Shown: in pieces, positions 22,900 through 34,596 of the stretch
Layout: every line of letters starts with the position of its first letter
How positions within the stretch are numbered: the stretch's first letter is position 1
Source: Chondrus crispus
Taxonomy: Eukaryota; Rhodophyta; Florideophyceae; Gigartinales; Gigartinaceae
DNA length: 64,000 nt
Direction of reading: 5' to 3'
Assembly: GCF_000350225.1 (NCBI RefSeq)
Contig: NW_005178566.1
Span: 310,001-374,000 of the forward strand
Notes under the pieces: generated by a model
What the model saw: only the letters and a program-made list of their open reading frames with translations
The model's database searches: none
What the model was told of the DNA's origin: nothing
Translations under genes and position numbers: made by a program

Positions 22900-23934
22900 A
22901 TGCTGCACTCAGCCTGCCCCTCTAACCAAATAGTTATGGGCCCAGACATATCCTCGCGTCCCAAATTCTCTTGGGAGATCAGGAATGCGTCATGGACCGA
23001 CGCCAAAGGAGCGCAAGAAAATTACTACAAGTCAGTTGTGCTATGGAAATCGTTTCCGGGCAAGCTGCCAGCGAAAAACAGCAATAAGATTCCCAACGAA
23101 CTGCAAGGGATTATTTTGAAGTCGCAGCTTTTTGGTCGAGCAGTACACCTGATGGAAAAGTTCCCATACGAAGATATCACCGCTGCGACTGGAGCACTGG
23201 CTGTAGCAGAATGCATCTACAAGTGTGACCCTCTTTCTGTAGTCATCGACACCTTTAACAAATTTAACGGTTTGTTGCAGACTATTCTTGGAAACAAAGA
23301 GTCCTTCGTTAACTATGAATCTCGATTTGAGGCTGCAGTATGCCGATGCCAGGGCTCTACTTCTTCCCTTCCGGAATCTTTGGTTGGTTTCATAATGATA
23401 GCAAATGCGCGTCTCGAAGACACTCAGCAAGTCTCTGTACTCTCCGCCGTGGCTCCCAGATCGGAAGACGGTGAAACGTCCCACGATAATGCCACAAATC
23501 TTCTAAACAAAATCAAGTATGAAGATTCCGCATCAATAATCCGCTCTTTTGACAATGTTCAGTCTCAAGCATCGGTTGCCAGCCCAGCCAGCCAATTTAC
23601 TCTCACAGCCAACTCGTCACATTATCGCCCACCTTCAAACTATCGCCCGCCGCGATACGTGCAGAATGGAAAGTACAAGCATCGCCGATCTCCCGAGCAA
23701 ATTGCTGCCCTGAAAAAGGTTTCTACGTGCAAGTTCTGTAAGCATGAAGGACATTGGGCAGGTGACAAAGAGTGTAAGAACAGCAGTACCAACCTCTCCA
23801 ATGATACTGAGCGACACCTTGGAACCAAAACAAATAGCCACTCTACTGGTAAATTCACATTTCATATGGCCAATTTCAGCAACAGAGACCACGCCAATAC
23901 CAATGCGACACACATTCACTCAAGCAGAAAATAG
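22900..23934 (+). CDS. gag: Copia-like Gag with a zinc knuckle
   Basis: About 344 residues from ATG 22900 (ATG 22936 also possible). An N-terminal helical capsid-like region is followed by a Ser/Pro/Tyr-rich linker and a CX2CX4HX5C knuckle (CKFCKHEGHWAGDKEC) near 23730, which would bind element RNA. The protease lies in the +1 frame and overlaps the end. The order gag-protease-integrase in this block points to the Ty1/Copia arrangement. The frame is intact. Confidence 0.7.
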   Translation: MLHSACPSNQIVMGPDISSRPKFSWEIRNASWTDAKGAQENYYKSVVLWKSFPGKLPAKNSNKIPNELQGIILKSQLFGRAVHLMEKFPYEDITAATGALAVAECIYKCDPLSVVIDTFNKFNGLLQTILGNKESFVNYESRFEAAVCRCQGSTSSLPESLVGFIMIANARLEDTQQVSVLSAVAPRSEDGETSHDNATNLLNKIKYEDSASIIRSFDNVQSQASVASPASQFTLTANSSHYRPPSNYRPPRYVQNGKYKHRRSPEQIAALKKVSTCKFCKHEGHWAGDKECKNSSTNLSNDTERHLGTKTNSHSTGKFTFHMANFSNRDHANTNATHIHSSRK

Positions 23935-24862
23935 CAACACAGTTCAGCTAGGCCCTTTACTAGATGATGGCGCTCCATACAGTGGTATGGATCTAGAAGA
24001 AGTTTTGTTACTGAAAGACACAATAATGCCGACATCAAACGGCAAGCTCGAGCAGTTACCTGCTGCAGTTGTCAGTAGGCCTTTTTGGCAGTATGGTTCA
24101 GGAACCCATTCAAGCTCCCGCAGAAAAATTCTTGGCTCTATCCTCTTAAGTTTGCTCTCTGACCAGGGCGTTAAAATTGAGATCAGACATTTAATCAATG
24201 AGGGATCGTCGCCCTGGATTATTGGGCGCAATGTCACTCGTCATGCTGACATTATTCATCGCAAAGAAAACTTCTTACAGTTTTACCTATGGCAAAGCAA
24301 TGCCACTAACACACTGCAGCTGATCAATCATGACTTCCACAGCTATTTGCATAGCCATATATTTCTCAAGATAAGCATGTCTCAGTACAAGATCCAACGT
24401 CCACAGCCATATGCACCCTTTCTGCCTCTGCCGAGGTATCATGGAGCGAAAAGAAAAAGGTTATTCAACGTGTACATGCCCACACGTGTGGTCATTCAAA
24501 CTTTGGAGACATCAAGCTTCTCTTACAGAGAAACAAGATTTGGGATGAGCAGTGTATTTCTTTTCTTTCCAATTTACTAGAATCATGTCCGCATTGCCAT
24601 GTCGTGCCAAAACTTCCGCAGAATCGTGCAGTCTCACTCCGTTCTATGTCAGCTCGTTTTCATGATGTCGTCTGCATTGACCATTTTTTTCTGAGTGACC
24701 TCAACATTTTTCATGTGATGGACTATCAAACAAGATTTTCTGCAGGCTCTGTTGTCCCCAGTACAGATATGAACAATGGTATTCATGTCTTTGAATTGTG
24801 TTGGATCTCTGATTTTTGGTCACCAACTGCTGTCCGAGGTGACAAGGCTTTTGTGGGAGAAC
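23744..24862 (+). pseudogene. pol: Copia-ordered protease and integrase, 5' part
   Basis: A protease motif, LLDDGAPYSGM, lies near 23960. It has the Asp-x-Gly-Ala core, followed by SSPWIIGRNVT as the flap/late strand. Around 24470 the frame shifts by one base into an integrase: HAHTCGHSNFGDIK...CPHC is the HHCC finger, CIDHFF holds the first catalytic Asp, and MDYQTRFSAGSV follows. Coding homology stops at GDKAF near 24860, where an unrelated repeat begins, and resumes at 25608. Integrase directly after protease is the Copia order. No reverse transcriptase remains. Confidence 0.7.
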
Positions 24863-25600
24863 GGGTACCGACCGGTGTCTGTAAACATAACGACCCGGAG
24901 GGAGATCCCGTAGGGGTGACCAGACGATACTGGAAAGGCAGGGGATAACTCAGCTTGTACACGGGGTGCCCGTACCGCCACGGGTGAAAGGTGGCGACGG
25001 AATGGCCATGTGTACTGCCGTACGTATTACGTCCTGATAGGGTACAGTAGACTAGGAGGTCCTACTGTAGGGGCGTAGAAATTAGTAATAGGAGTGTCAG
25101 CCGGGGGATTCCCAGCGAGCACTCGTGGTGCGCGCTCTGCCACGAGTACAGGTGGCAGGAGCACAGCAACGTGTGCCGCTGTGCAGATTACTCCCCGGTG
25201 GAGTACAGTAGAGGTACTCCACTGCCGTAATCCAAAGTAGAAGTGGATCACTACTGTGCTACCCGAGTGCCGGAGGTCGGCGTACTTAAGGACTGAGCCA
25301 GTACGCTCCCAGAGTAAAGGGGGCAACAACCCCTTCGGCCAGAACTGAGGAAAAACTTGAAGAAGCAGATCGTCCCGTGCGGATTATTCTTGAGGACGGC
25401 AAGCACACGCTTCCCAGTTTGGTCGTTCCATCGCCTGGTGGAAGCGTATGCCCATTGAGCCCTATCCCCTGCAGGGTCGCAATTCCACTCGCCCGTTAAC
25501 CGGAGTTATAACTGCCGCCCTCGCAGAGAGGTTGTTGGTGTTGTGATTTTACCGCTACCGTAGACACCCCCTCCGTGACGGGGTAAAACCAAACCGGATG
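24863..25600. mobile_element. Inserted repeat splitting the integrase
   Basis: About 740 bp of non-coding, GC-rich sequence between the two integrase halves. It begins near TGTGGGAG and ends GGATGGATCCA, so it has TG...CA-like ends and may be a solo LTR. Its last 85 bp (about 25515-25600) reappear in inverted orientation at 34133-34200, including CCGTCACGGAGGGGGTGTC and ACGGTAGCGGTAAA. Clear flanking duplications were not found. Several hairpins such as GTACAGTAG...CTACTGTAG lie inside. Confidence 0.55.
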
Positions 25601-25607
25601 GATCCAT

Positions 25608-25692
25608 GTTATTACAGCTTTCGACAACGCTCAATTTTTGCAGTATTTGAACTCTCATGGGATCAAGTTTCATTCAATCCCTCCGCGCCGGC
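25608..25692 (+). pseudogene. Copia-ordered integrase, continuation after the insertion
   Basis: FDNAQFLQYLNSHGIKF.SIPPRRH reads through here. It fits the second catalytic Asp region and the following helix of the integrase broken at 24860. It ends at the border with a chromovirus fragment. Confidence 0.65.
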
Positions 25693-25814
25693 ATATATTC
25701 TGTCAGTCCTACCCGTGACACGACACCCGTGGAGGATGACATCCCTACATTCGGGGACCACCTCGGTCCCGTACTTGGTGCGACCCGTGGACGAAGCTCG
25801 AGAACGCGCGCGAC

Positions 25815-27138
25815 TACGAACCACAGAGACGTAGCATCAGCAAATCCTTCTACGCCACTGTGAGAAATTGTTCAACGTGCGCGAAAAATAGACTCAAGCT
25901 TTGAAGAGCGATGAATCCCTTGAAACTATTCCCCGCGACTACGCCACTTACGAACCTATGCATTGACATTCTAGGACCACTCACGAAAGCCAAGCGCGGC
26001 TGCAGGTTTCTCTTGGTTATCATGGACCGCTTCACGAAATTAACCCAAGTCGTGCCCCTGTGCTCTATCACTGCGTACACGGTTGCAGTCGCATTCAAGG
26101 AACATTGGGTATTCAAGTACGGCGCTCCTGAGAGTTTCATATCCGATAATGGCAAGCAATTCGCTGCAAGATTCTTCCAATCGGTCTGTTCTATCCTCGC
26201 AATTTCGAACATTTTCACGAGCACGAATCATCTTGAGATTAATGGTCAGGTCGAGCGGTACAACCGCACAATTCTCGCCATGTTAAGAAATTTCGTGAAC
26301 GAGCATCAAGATGATTTCGATAAGTACGCCACAGTTCTGACCTACGCCTATAACAATCACGTGCACAGAACCACGGGAACCACTCCTTTCAACCTCATGC
26401 TTTCTCGACCTCCTCCTCCCTTTCACCTAGACCACTCCGCGGATGGTACCATTGCTCAGAGCAAGAGCCAACGTGAAGACTACCTTTGGGAATTACAGCG
26501 TGCAATCGAGAGTGCCCGCACGAGTCTCCACAAAACACAAGCTCGATACAAGAAGGACTTCGACAAGCGCGTGCGTTCTACTACCAAGAATATACGCGCA
26601 GGCCAGTACATCTACCTAGATCCTACCGATAGAACCACCAAGGGTACAAAGCTTGGAAACCACGCCCTCGGGTCCCTTTCGTGTTATCAAAAACGACACA
26701 CGAACACTCATGATCGAGCGTGATGGAAATATCGAGAGAGTCTCTGCGAATCGTGTCACATACGCGCCCCCGCCAGATGACGCACAACCGCCGGACCCTC
26801 CCGCCGCGACGGAAAAAGATCTTCAAGAAAAGAATATCGAAGGCCCGGAGTATGTGATGGAAGAAATTTTAGACCACCGAGTACTGTCTTCGGGAGCAGT
26901 CGAGTTTCGAATCAAGTGGTACGGGTACGGTGAACCCACGTGGCAACCTCGAAGTGATATGTCGGAGGAAGCCATCGCGACATACCTATCTAGACGCCGC
27001 CGATACCCAAAGCAATTCCCCAAGGAAATCCCCAAGGAAATCGAGCTATCCAAGATTCCCCGAAGTCAACACGAAAGGGCAACACGAAAAAAGAACTACT
27101 CCCGCTCAATCAAGGAAGACACCGAGCACCGGAAATAA
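25815..27138 (+). pseudogene. pol: Chromovirus integrase with chromodomain, truncated and shifted
   Basis: It starts within the integrase zinc finger (NCSTCAKNRLKL) and is related to the 9-11 kb copy. TGA at 25906-25908 interrupts it; the catalytic core follows with IDILGPL, ISDNGKQF and QVERYNRTI. A one-base frameshift near 26648 passes into SGPFRVI, then a Pro-rich linker and a chromodomain (YVMEEILDH...IKWYGY.EPTWQP) near 26850-26990. The basic tail ends at 27138. Gag, protease, RT and RNase H are missing. Confidence 0.85.
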
Positions 27139-27214
27139 CCCGTAGTCCCTTGGCCCACTTTTAGTTCTGCCCCGGACGTGCAGTCTGAAGGAGGGGCCCG
27201 GAACCCGAAGTACG

Positions 27215-29661
27215 TGTTACGTGCGTAAGATAACTCACTGAAGAAAAACCTCAAGTACGAAACAAGCAAAAACGCTCAAGACGATCCAGTGACATTTCTT
27301 TTTTGAATCTAGACGTGCACTACATACCTTGATAAGACTCCGCGACGTAAGCTATTAAGATGCTAACTCTGCTGTCCTCGAGGATACGTGTTCCTCTATT
27401 GCCCAGCAGTACCTTCACGTGTCACGTACTGGCCCGGTATACCAAGATAACGAGCGAACGAGTCGCGAATACCCGCACTCTCATAATCACCATGAATTGG
27501 AGAGCGAGATGAATAAGGACCCGGGATTTGCGCAGGAGAAGCCATTGCAGACGCGCCTGCGCCGGCCCCGACAATGCTCCCTCGACACTCGTGCAACCGT
27601 GAATTAGCTGCGCGACCCGTCTCCCCGTGTTGACCAAGTCATCCCACGAAAACGTGTCGGACTTTTTCGGATACTGCGACCAGCCATTCTACAAGTCTTC
27701 GTGAATTAGACTCCCATTCGTGTCGGGGGTCCCAAGCAGGCCTCCCAGTTCTTGAACTTCCACGTCTCCAACACTCGTCTCCGTGTTTTCAAGGATTCTT
27801 CCACGAAGCGCGCGAGCCCAAGGATCCTCGGCGCCTCCCACACCCGCCTCTCGATCTTATGCCACGCCTACGGATGCAAGCGCGTGGACGCCGGCAACCG
27901 GTGCGGCACCGAGGTGTGCCGGACCAGTGTGCCCAATGTTCGTCACCTCCCCTTCCGTGCCTGTCACAACCGCGACTTCGACACCCGTGAGACCTTCTTC
28001 ACATTGCTCCGTTGTGCGTCTCGACGAGCCCACGCCTGCCCGAATACCTCGAACCATGTTTCACGCCGTGCCACAAGATCTGGCTCTTGAACCACGCTCG
28101 CTCGTTTTTCGTGATAATAGCGCGATGCCGAGGGTGGCGCCACGCTTATCACACGAACACCGGCGTCTCTTATATGTAGGAGGCGTACAGTGCGTTGCCT
28201 CACCACAAAACGAAAAAATCATCAAGACCTTTTGTCGGGCGACAAGATTTTTTTCATACACAAAATTTCGGGCAAAAATTGTTTTCGCGGGAAATCTGAA
28301 ACTTCGAGAAAAAACACGTCACACAGAGGAGCACAACATTTCGTGCACAAATTCCGCGTTCATAATCACGCCATCTACCGTGCTACCACGACCTGACACT
28401 GTATCCCGCGCTTTCTACGCTTACTTGCACCCCTAATCACGTACACACGTGACAGCCCTTCCTCGCCTGGACAGGGGCGTCCACGTCTGAGGGGGTGCCA
28501 TGTGGTACAAACTCGCCCCACTCTAGTATCCTTTTTCGCGCTACTCGTGTACACGTGTATCTAGATAAGTCAAGTACTCCGACGTACAGTACCAAGCCCA
28601 TTTACACCAGCCTTGCTCGCTTTCGACACGCGCACACGTCGACCTACTACCGCGCTTGCACACGTGTGTACTATGACGCGACCTCGTGAGCTCTAGCCGT
28701 TACATCTCGACCGCGATCTAGGACAGTATATAGTGTCGTTGGCGCTTGCGCCGGGTGTGTTTGGTGACAAGCAACCAAGGACCAAGGACGCGACTCTCGT
28801 TCTTGGTTTTGCGCGGTACTAACTAACTTCTTCTCGTTCACGCTCCCTCGTTCTTCTCGCTCGCGCCCTAGGACTCTCGTAGCCACGTCGCGTGTTGCCT
28901 CTCCGCTCGCGCGCACGGTTCTCTCGCCGTGTGTTAGCCACGCTGGGTCGAGAGCATCGTCTCGTGCGCTTCTAGTTTCCGTGGCTCGCGAGCACACCCG
29001 GGTTTTACAGTCGCCCGAAAGCCTCTACCACTTCCTCCTAGCTATCTAGTACACGCCCCCAGGAACGACCCTTGTCTTAGCACGTGACCTTGTTTCGCGT
29101 TCTACTACAAAAATTATGAAGTGTAAGGCGTTTCCAATGTAGTCTAGAATTATCGGGAACTGTCGAGGATGTGTAAGCAATGGCGCTGTACTGCGCTGTA
29201 CCTTGCTATCAGCCCGCACGCGGTTTAAAATCTTAATTCGCCAACGCATCCAGCGCACAGTATCCTTGCTGTAATGGTTACATTCAGTGTAACTACTGCC
29301 TAACACGGCAGTCTTATTGGTAGTTGTGTATTTTGCTGAGCTGTATAGGTTTTCACCCGAGCTACTAAGCCACGGTTTCCTGTACCACCTTGGATTTTAG
29401 AACTCTATAAAAGGCTGAGCTCGTGTGGGCTTAGAGGATTAGCATAACCAATTTTACCAACCGAACATCAACGATTATCAACGAGAAGTATTTCCTCAGA
29501 ACGAACTACCCGATCTAGTGTTCACCTAGGACAGACAGTCCCCACGCCCATCGGGGGTACCTTCGGACATCGGTGAGTAGGTGTCCAATCCGAGTTTCAT
29601 TTTAAAGGGGTGCTCCTAACGAGCACCTATCAAGCTATCTAATCAGCCTTACAGTGTAACA
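27215..29661 (+). repeat. Candidate long 3' LTR of the chromovirus
   Basis: TGTTACGT at 27215 follows a purine-rich tract (GAAGGAGGGG, 27187-27196) shortly after the pol stop, where a 3' LTR should begin. Matching ends GTGTAACA occur at 29654-29661. TATAAAA at 29406-29412 would be the U3 promoter, followed by about 250 bp of R-U5-like sequence. At 2.4 kb it would be long, and no second copy is present to prove the ends. Short GTGTACACGTG palindromes are frequent within it. Confidence 0.45.
29406..29412 (+). promoter_or_regulatory. TATA box in the candidate LTR
   Basis: TATAAAA in the context CTCTATAAAAGGC, 250 bp before the proposed LTR end. Confidence 0.45.
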
Positions 29662-29992
29662 GCTGTGAGGCGGGGGTTTTTGCCACACCTATTGCGCTGA
29701 TGTACATATGCGCAAATATACTTGTAAACTTGAAAACTTGTGTTGGCCATAGGGGCCAGATAGCATCCCGGTTTGACTGTACTCCTCCGTCCCTTGAGGA
29801 ATATTTCAGTATGAATCTCTCCCCGGCACCTATATGGGGTAGTGAGAGAGAGGGTAGGTGCAGGGGGAGAAAAATCGACGCAGCACTCCCAGAGGGCTGC
29901 TTTGATAGGAGCGCAAAACGGGAAGGTATTCGCACGGGTTTGTCTGTTTGACTACAATCATTTTGAGGTGTAATAAACAGTCCAAAGGGGAA

Positions 29993-30697
29993 TTATGCGA
30001 ATTTCTTTGCCATAGAGCCAAGAACACCTATTAAGGCCTTTCGCTCCTCGATGGCAAGGAGATCAGTCTCCTTGCGATCCTGTCGGGCTCTTTCCTCAGC
30101 AGTAAATCGCTTTTCGTCCAGTTTTTTATGACTTTGGCGCGCCGACCTTCTCGCTCCTGCGCCTACTGCTGATGAGAAGCCTCCTGTTCGTCTCTCTTCT
30201 TTTCTATCGTAAGTCTATTCTCTTGGAGCTTCAACTGAGCAGCGTCTAGGGTGCTCTTAGACTCTATTTCTCTTTGGATCACTTGTACTTCGTCTTGGTC
30301 CGACAAAGTTTCCCGATCTTGGACTCCCGGAGACGACGAGTTGCATTTTTTCATTGACGCTTTACAGGGAAGTCCCGCATGTTCTCTCCAGCCTGCAAAA
30401 TTTGCTTATCGTCCTCCTTGTCGATGCGTTCTGCCTCACTCTTCTCCTTCATTTCTAAAAGCATGTCATCGAGAAAGTGTTGCTTTTCTCCATACACTTC
30501 TACAATTCCAGACGCAGCTGTAGTCCGACTGTTATCGGCTTTTCCGTGGGCCCCCAACTTTCGAAACCTGTCAGACAGCGTCTTCCATGTAGTCAACGCG
30601 AGCCACTTTGTCGCTCTGAATTCTGCGGATATCGCAAATGCCCCAAACGTCTTCTCAAAGGAAGACTGAGTCTTGCCCCATGGTTCCAAGTGAGCAT
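29993..30697 (-). pseudogene. SANT/Myb-like gene, main part, cut off from its start codon by an LTR element
   Basis: Minus-strand coding sequence of about 235 codons in total. The first four codons and ATG lie at 36016-36002, beyond a 5.3-kb LTR retrotransposon; taking out the element and one target copy rejoins the frame in codon 5. The N-terminal part (LEPWGKTQSSFEKTFGAF...ATKWLALTTWKTLSDRFRKL) has Trp and helix spacing of Myb/SANT-like proteins. The rest is charged coiled coil ending LIGVLGSMAKKFA, much like the C-terminus of the gene at 20151. Shifts near 30354 and 30163 also break the frame, so decay may be older than or independent of the insertion. Confidence 0.7.
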
Positions 30698-30998
30698 TGT
30701 AAGAGAATGCACCGAGAAGAATACGAACTGCTAAATGGAATTTATGTTGCATTCAAATTTGCATTCAAGTTGCATTTGAAACATGCGAATGGTCGTCACG
30801 CAAGCATGAATTTCCCACCATCAGTAATAGTGGCTGCGGAAGACTCTACATAACAGGAGGAGAGGGAACTGATGGAGAGAAGGAAAAAGTGGGGGGATGG
30901 GCGTGAGGAACACGCTAACAAAAATAAACACAACCGAATCTAATCATTGCAGACGTCGTTGAGGAAGCAATTGCGTTAAGTGGCTTTCTCTTTTTACA
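30698..30998 (+). repeat. 5' LTR
   Basis: TGTAAGAG...TTTTTACA, 301 bp. It is paired with 35702-36001. It holds short repeats of GCATTCAA/GCATTTGAA and an AAAATAAA-like tract. Confidence 0.9.
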
Positions 30999-31000
30999 TT

Positions 31001-31018
31001 TGGTAGCATCTACGAGTT
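31001..31018 (+). promoter_or_regulatory. Probable primer-binding site
   Basis: TGGTAGCATCTACGAG begins two bases after the 5' LTR, where the tRNA primer site should lie. The primer tRNA was not identified. Confidence 0.5.
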
Positions 31019-31032
31019 TGGAAGCAAGGTGA

Positions 31033-31994
31033 ATGTCTTCTACAAGGCAAATGGCACAGAAAGCGCTTTTGGAAAGGCTTGATGAGCTGGAAGGCAGACT
31101 TCAAGAACAACAGGACCTTATAAGTGCGCAGAACAACACAATTGAACAACTGCAGACAACTTATACACCGCCGCCGAGTACAAGTGTACCAGGGAGAGGA
31201 ACTTCATGTGTAAAATCGCCATCCATTCTCTTCTATAACGGAGAAGGCGAGCAAAGAACTTCATCCAAAGTCAAAAGTTTTCTTTTTAATGTAAAAGGAA
31301 AGCTGGTGCATTTTCAGGTATTGCAGAAGAAAGGCTTTTAGCTTTAGCGGAATGTCGCCTTACAGATGCAGCTGCTTGTTGGATCATGCGACTCAAGACA
31401 GACCACGAAAAACCTACTACCATAGCTGAATTGGAGGCATGCATGTTAAAAGAGTTCGTTCCACCAGACGAGCAGTCGCGGGCAAAGGTACAACTCATGG
31501 AGTTGAAAATGAAAGGATCTATGGACAAGCACGTTCAAAAATTTGAATCGCTCATTGAAGTTGCTAACGTACCGACAAATGAGGAGTATCTTCTCTTCTT
31601 CATGAGTATTCCGGCAAAATTCATGGAGAAGTTATCCGAGAAGTATCCCTCCGGAGATCCACCAACAGAGGGTGGGATGTCCACAGTATACACAGATTTG
31701 CGGAACTGGGCTATTTCTATGAAATGGGCAGAGACAGAAAAGACGGTTACTCGTGATACGGTGCTGGAACATTCTAGGACCCGCAAACACCATAGAGACG
31801 ACTCAAATCAGCACAAGTGGAATACGAACGAGGAAGACAACACTTTAGAGAGTTGGGGCCCAGTTAAGACGGGTGAAAAGCTAATATACATCAAATCTGA
31901 CAGGTGTATGGACTGCGGAAAGAAGGGTTGGAGCCAGAGGGATCACCCGTGTCGCCTGAAGAAACGGATTTTTACAAACGTTTCAAAAAACTAA
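31033..31994 (+). pseudogene. gag: Gypsy Gag, frameshifted
   Basis: Starts MSSTRQMAQKALLERLDELE with an N-terminal coiled coil. The frame breaks near 31330 and resumes at 31386 with a retrotransposon Gag capsid domain (KEFVPPDEQSRAKVQL.. and HVQKFESLI). The knuckle near 31905 reads CMDCGKKGWSQRDHPC: the canonical His is Trp and the spacing is off, so zinc binding is doubtful. The protease begins in an overlapping frame. Confidence 0.8.
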
Positions 31995-32557
31995 TGAAGC
32001 CGTCGCCAAGGGCGGCTGAAAGAAGCGGAGAAGGTAATTCTTCGCTTAGTTTATCGTCTCTGGAAATGGACAGTGACGATGACCTTCTATTTGAGGGTCA
32101 ATTGAACGGCACAAGCGTGAGTGTGCTTGTGGCTTCTGGAGCTTCGCATATCTTCACCTCCAAAACAACCGCCATGGCATGTGGACTAATAATTCATAAT
32201 GATAAATCATTCCTGGAATTGGGTGATAGGTCGACGGTATCAGTGGAAGGAAAGACCAGAAGCATACTGACACTTGATGGAATCTCATCCGAAGAAGATA
32301 TCTACCTGATCCCTGACGTAGGGGAATCTGCAGAATGCACAGTGATAGTAGGACGCAATTGGTTGCGTCATCACAACCCTCAAGTGGATTGGAAAAGTAA
32401 TTGTCTGCACATTACAAAACCTAATGGAAGAACATTTACAGTATGCCCGAAGCACGGTAAGCAGAGCCGCGAAAGGGTGCACTGCAAGATGATCGCACTA
32501 AAAAATTCAGCATGCTTGTCCGGAAAAGAAAGGGGGAACTTTCCGTGGCAAGAATAA
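31904..32557 (+). pseudogene. Gypsy protease with the catalytic Asp replaced
   Basis: The retropepsin fold is recognisable: VLVASGASHIF (usually with Asp before Ser-Gly-Ala), later a CTVIVGRNWLRHHNPQVDW strand typical of the end of gypsy proteases. The active-site Asp is Ala here, which should abolish activity. Confidence 0.75.
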
Positions 32558-34135
32558 AACCAGAGATCATGGTACAAGCAACGGAAGAGTTCAAAGATAT
32601 AACAAGGGAATACAGCGATATATTTATGGATGAGCTTCCTGACCAGTTGCCCCCTAACGGTGAAGTGCAATTCGAAATTAAGCTCAAATCAAACGAAGCG
32701 CCGCCTGTGAGGCCAGTAATAAGACTGTCTTCAGAAGAGCTACGGGAACTGAAACGGCAACTTCAAATGTTACTCAACAAGGGTATGATAAGGCCTTCCT
32801 CATCACCATACGGCGCGCCCGTTTTCTTTGTCAAGAAAAAGATAATGACCTAAGGATGGTTTGTGATTATCGAGCTCTTAACAAAATTACAATCCCGGAT
32901 GCGAACCCGTTGCCACTAATCAGTGAAGCTCTCGACCAAGTTGCAGGAGCTACAGTATTTTCCCAAATCGATCTCATAGGTGCGTATCACCAGATGAGAA
33001 TAAGAGAGGAGGATTGCTACAAGACAGCCATCTGTACACGTTTCGGATCTTTTGAGTGGCGAGTTTTACGCTTCGGATTGACAAACGCACCAGCAATATT
33101 CTCTAGACTTATGGCATCTCTCATTCGGGAACTCAATGGTGAATGCGTGGTGTTATTTTTAGACGATGTGTTGGTGTACAGCAAATCTGTAAGGGAGCAC
33201 AAAGTGCATCTTCGAGACTATTTGATATCCTTCGGAGACACAAGCTGTATGCAAGAAGAAGGAAATGCTCAATTGGTGTGAGTTCAGTCGACGTTTTGGG
33301 CTATAAAGTCAGCAAAGAGGGTGTTTTTATGCAAGAAAGGCTCATCAAAGCCGTTGTTGAATGGCCGAAGCCAAACAACATTAAAGATGTTCAGAGCTTC
33401 TTGGGCTTAGCAAATTTTTATCGGCGATTCATTCAAGGGTATGCCGGTATTGTCCGGCTGATGTTGGATTTGGTAAGATACAAAACATTTCAATGGCTTG
33501 AAGAACAGGAGAAGTCCTTTACGCAGCTGAAACAGTCACTGACTTCTGCACCAGTACTGGCACATCCGAGGTCAGATGAGACTTTTGTGGTATCGACGGA
33601 CGCCTCCAAGTACGCAGTTGGAGCTACTTTGGAGCAGTGTGATCATCCAATAGCGTTCCTGTCCCACAGACTTTCAAAAACCGAAACAGACTGGGACACA
33701 AGCGACCAAGAGCTCTTAGCTTTCATAATAGCCTTAAGGGAATGGGGAGTGTATTTGAAAGGAAGAAAGTTTCTTTTGAAAACGGACCACGAACCGATAA
33801 GGTACTTACAGTCGAAAGCAAGACTAACAGGTCGGCAAGCAAGATGGCTCGACCAATTGCAAGATTACAATTATGAAGTACAGCATGTTGCGGGCCACAG
33901 AAATGTAGCACCAGATGCCTTAAGCAGAAGAACAGATCACAATTTGTCGCTCAACAGTATATCATTAAGCCATAACGATATATCAAAACGAATCCAAGAC
34001 GGATATGAGAAGGACGAGTGGTCGAGGACCATGATAAAAGCACTACAGGGCCATAAGGATATCAACAAGAGTAACACGCCTCGACAAGCAATTAACTTTA
34101 AATATGACGGCACGTTCATACATTGGATCCTTCCG
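32512..34135 (+). pseudogene. pol: Gypsy reverse transcriptase and RNase H, frameshifted
   Basis: RT begins with SNEAPPVRPVIRLS and SPYGAPVFFVKKK. A shift near 32845 leads to RMVCDYRALNKITI, FSQIDLIGAYHQ and the FLDD catalytic box near 33160; another shift near 33215 leads to the RT end (SFLGLANFYRRFI). RNase H follows with STDASKYAVGATL, a DQELLAF region and the HVAGHRNVAPDALSR end. Coding stops near 34135 at a foreign segment. Confidence 0.9.
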
Positions 34136-34596
34136 GTTCGGTGTTAATCCGTCACGGAGGGGGTGTCCACGGTAGCGGTAAATCACGACGCCAGCAACCT
34201 CACTAGGAGGGTGGCTTGTGCGAGACCGAAACGGACGAAGGGAGATGCTACCCCTGAAGACGGGAGGTGAGTCCTAATTAGGAAGTTGGGGGCTAGCTCA
34301 GAGGGGATGGGGTAGCTGGTTTATTCTCCGGGAGGGAGGCAGTTCCTCTCTAGTACGTCTGCCTCCCTCGGGTCTCAAGCTACTGTACGACTACTGTACA
34401 GTAGCTATCATAACTACTGTAAGAGACACCTCCCGTGTACACGTGTGTCACTGTGCCCCTGGCACCACGTGTACACGGATCTGTAAACTAGTACACGTGT
34501 GCTGTCACTGCAGCTTGCACGTGTTAGCTACGCAACGTATGGTACCTGTAAATTAGGCCACTCTAGCTACTGTAGAGCGTCCGAGAACGGATTTGT
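34133..34596. mobile_element. Foreign segment replacing the integrase zinc finger
   Basis: The segment begins TGGATCC and its first 70 bp match, inverted, the end of the repeat at 24863-25600. The rest is rich in GTGTACACGTG and TACTGTA palindromes, including an 11-bp inverted repeat AGCTACTGTAC / GTACAGTAGCT (34378-34406). Near its end, CTACTGTAGAGCGTC also occurs at 59880. About 100 residues of integrase are missing, so this is insertion with deletion, or gene conversion. Confidence 0.6.
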
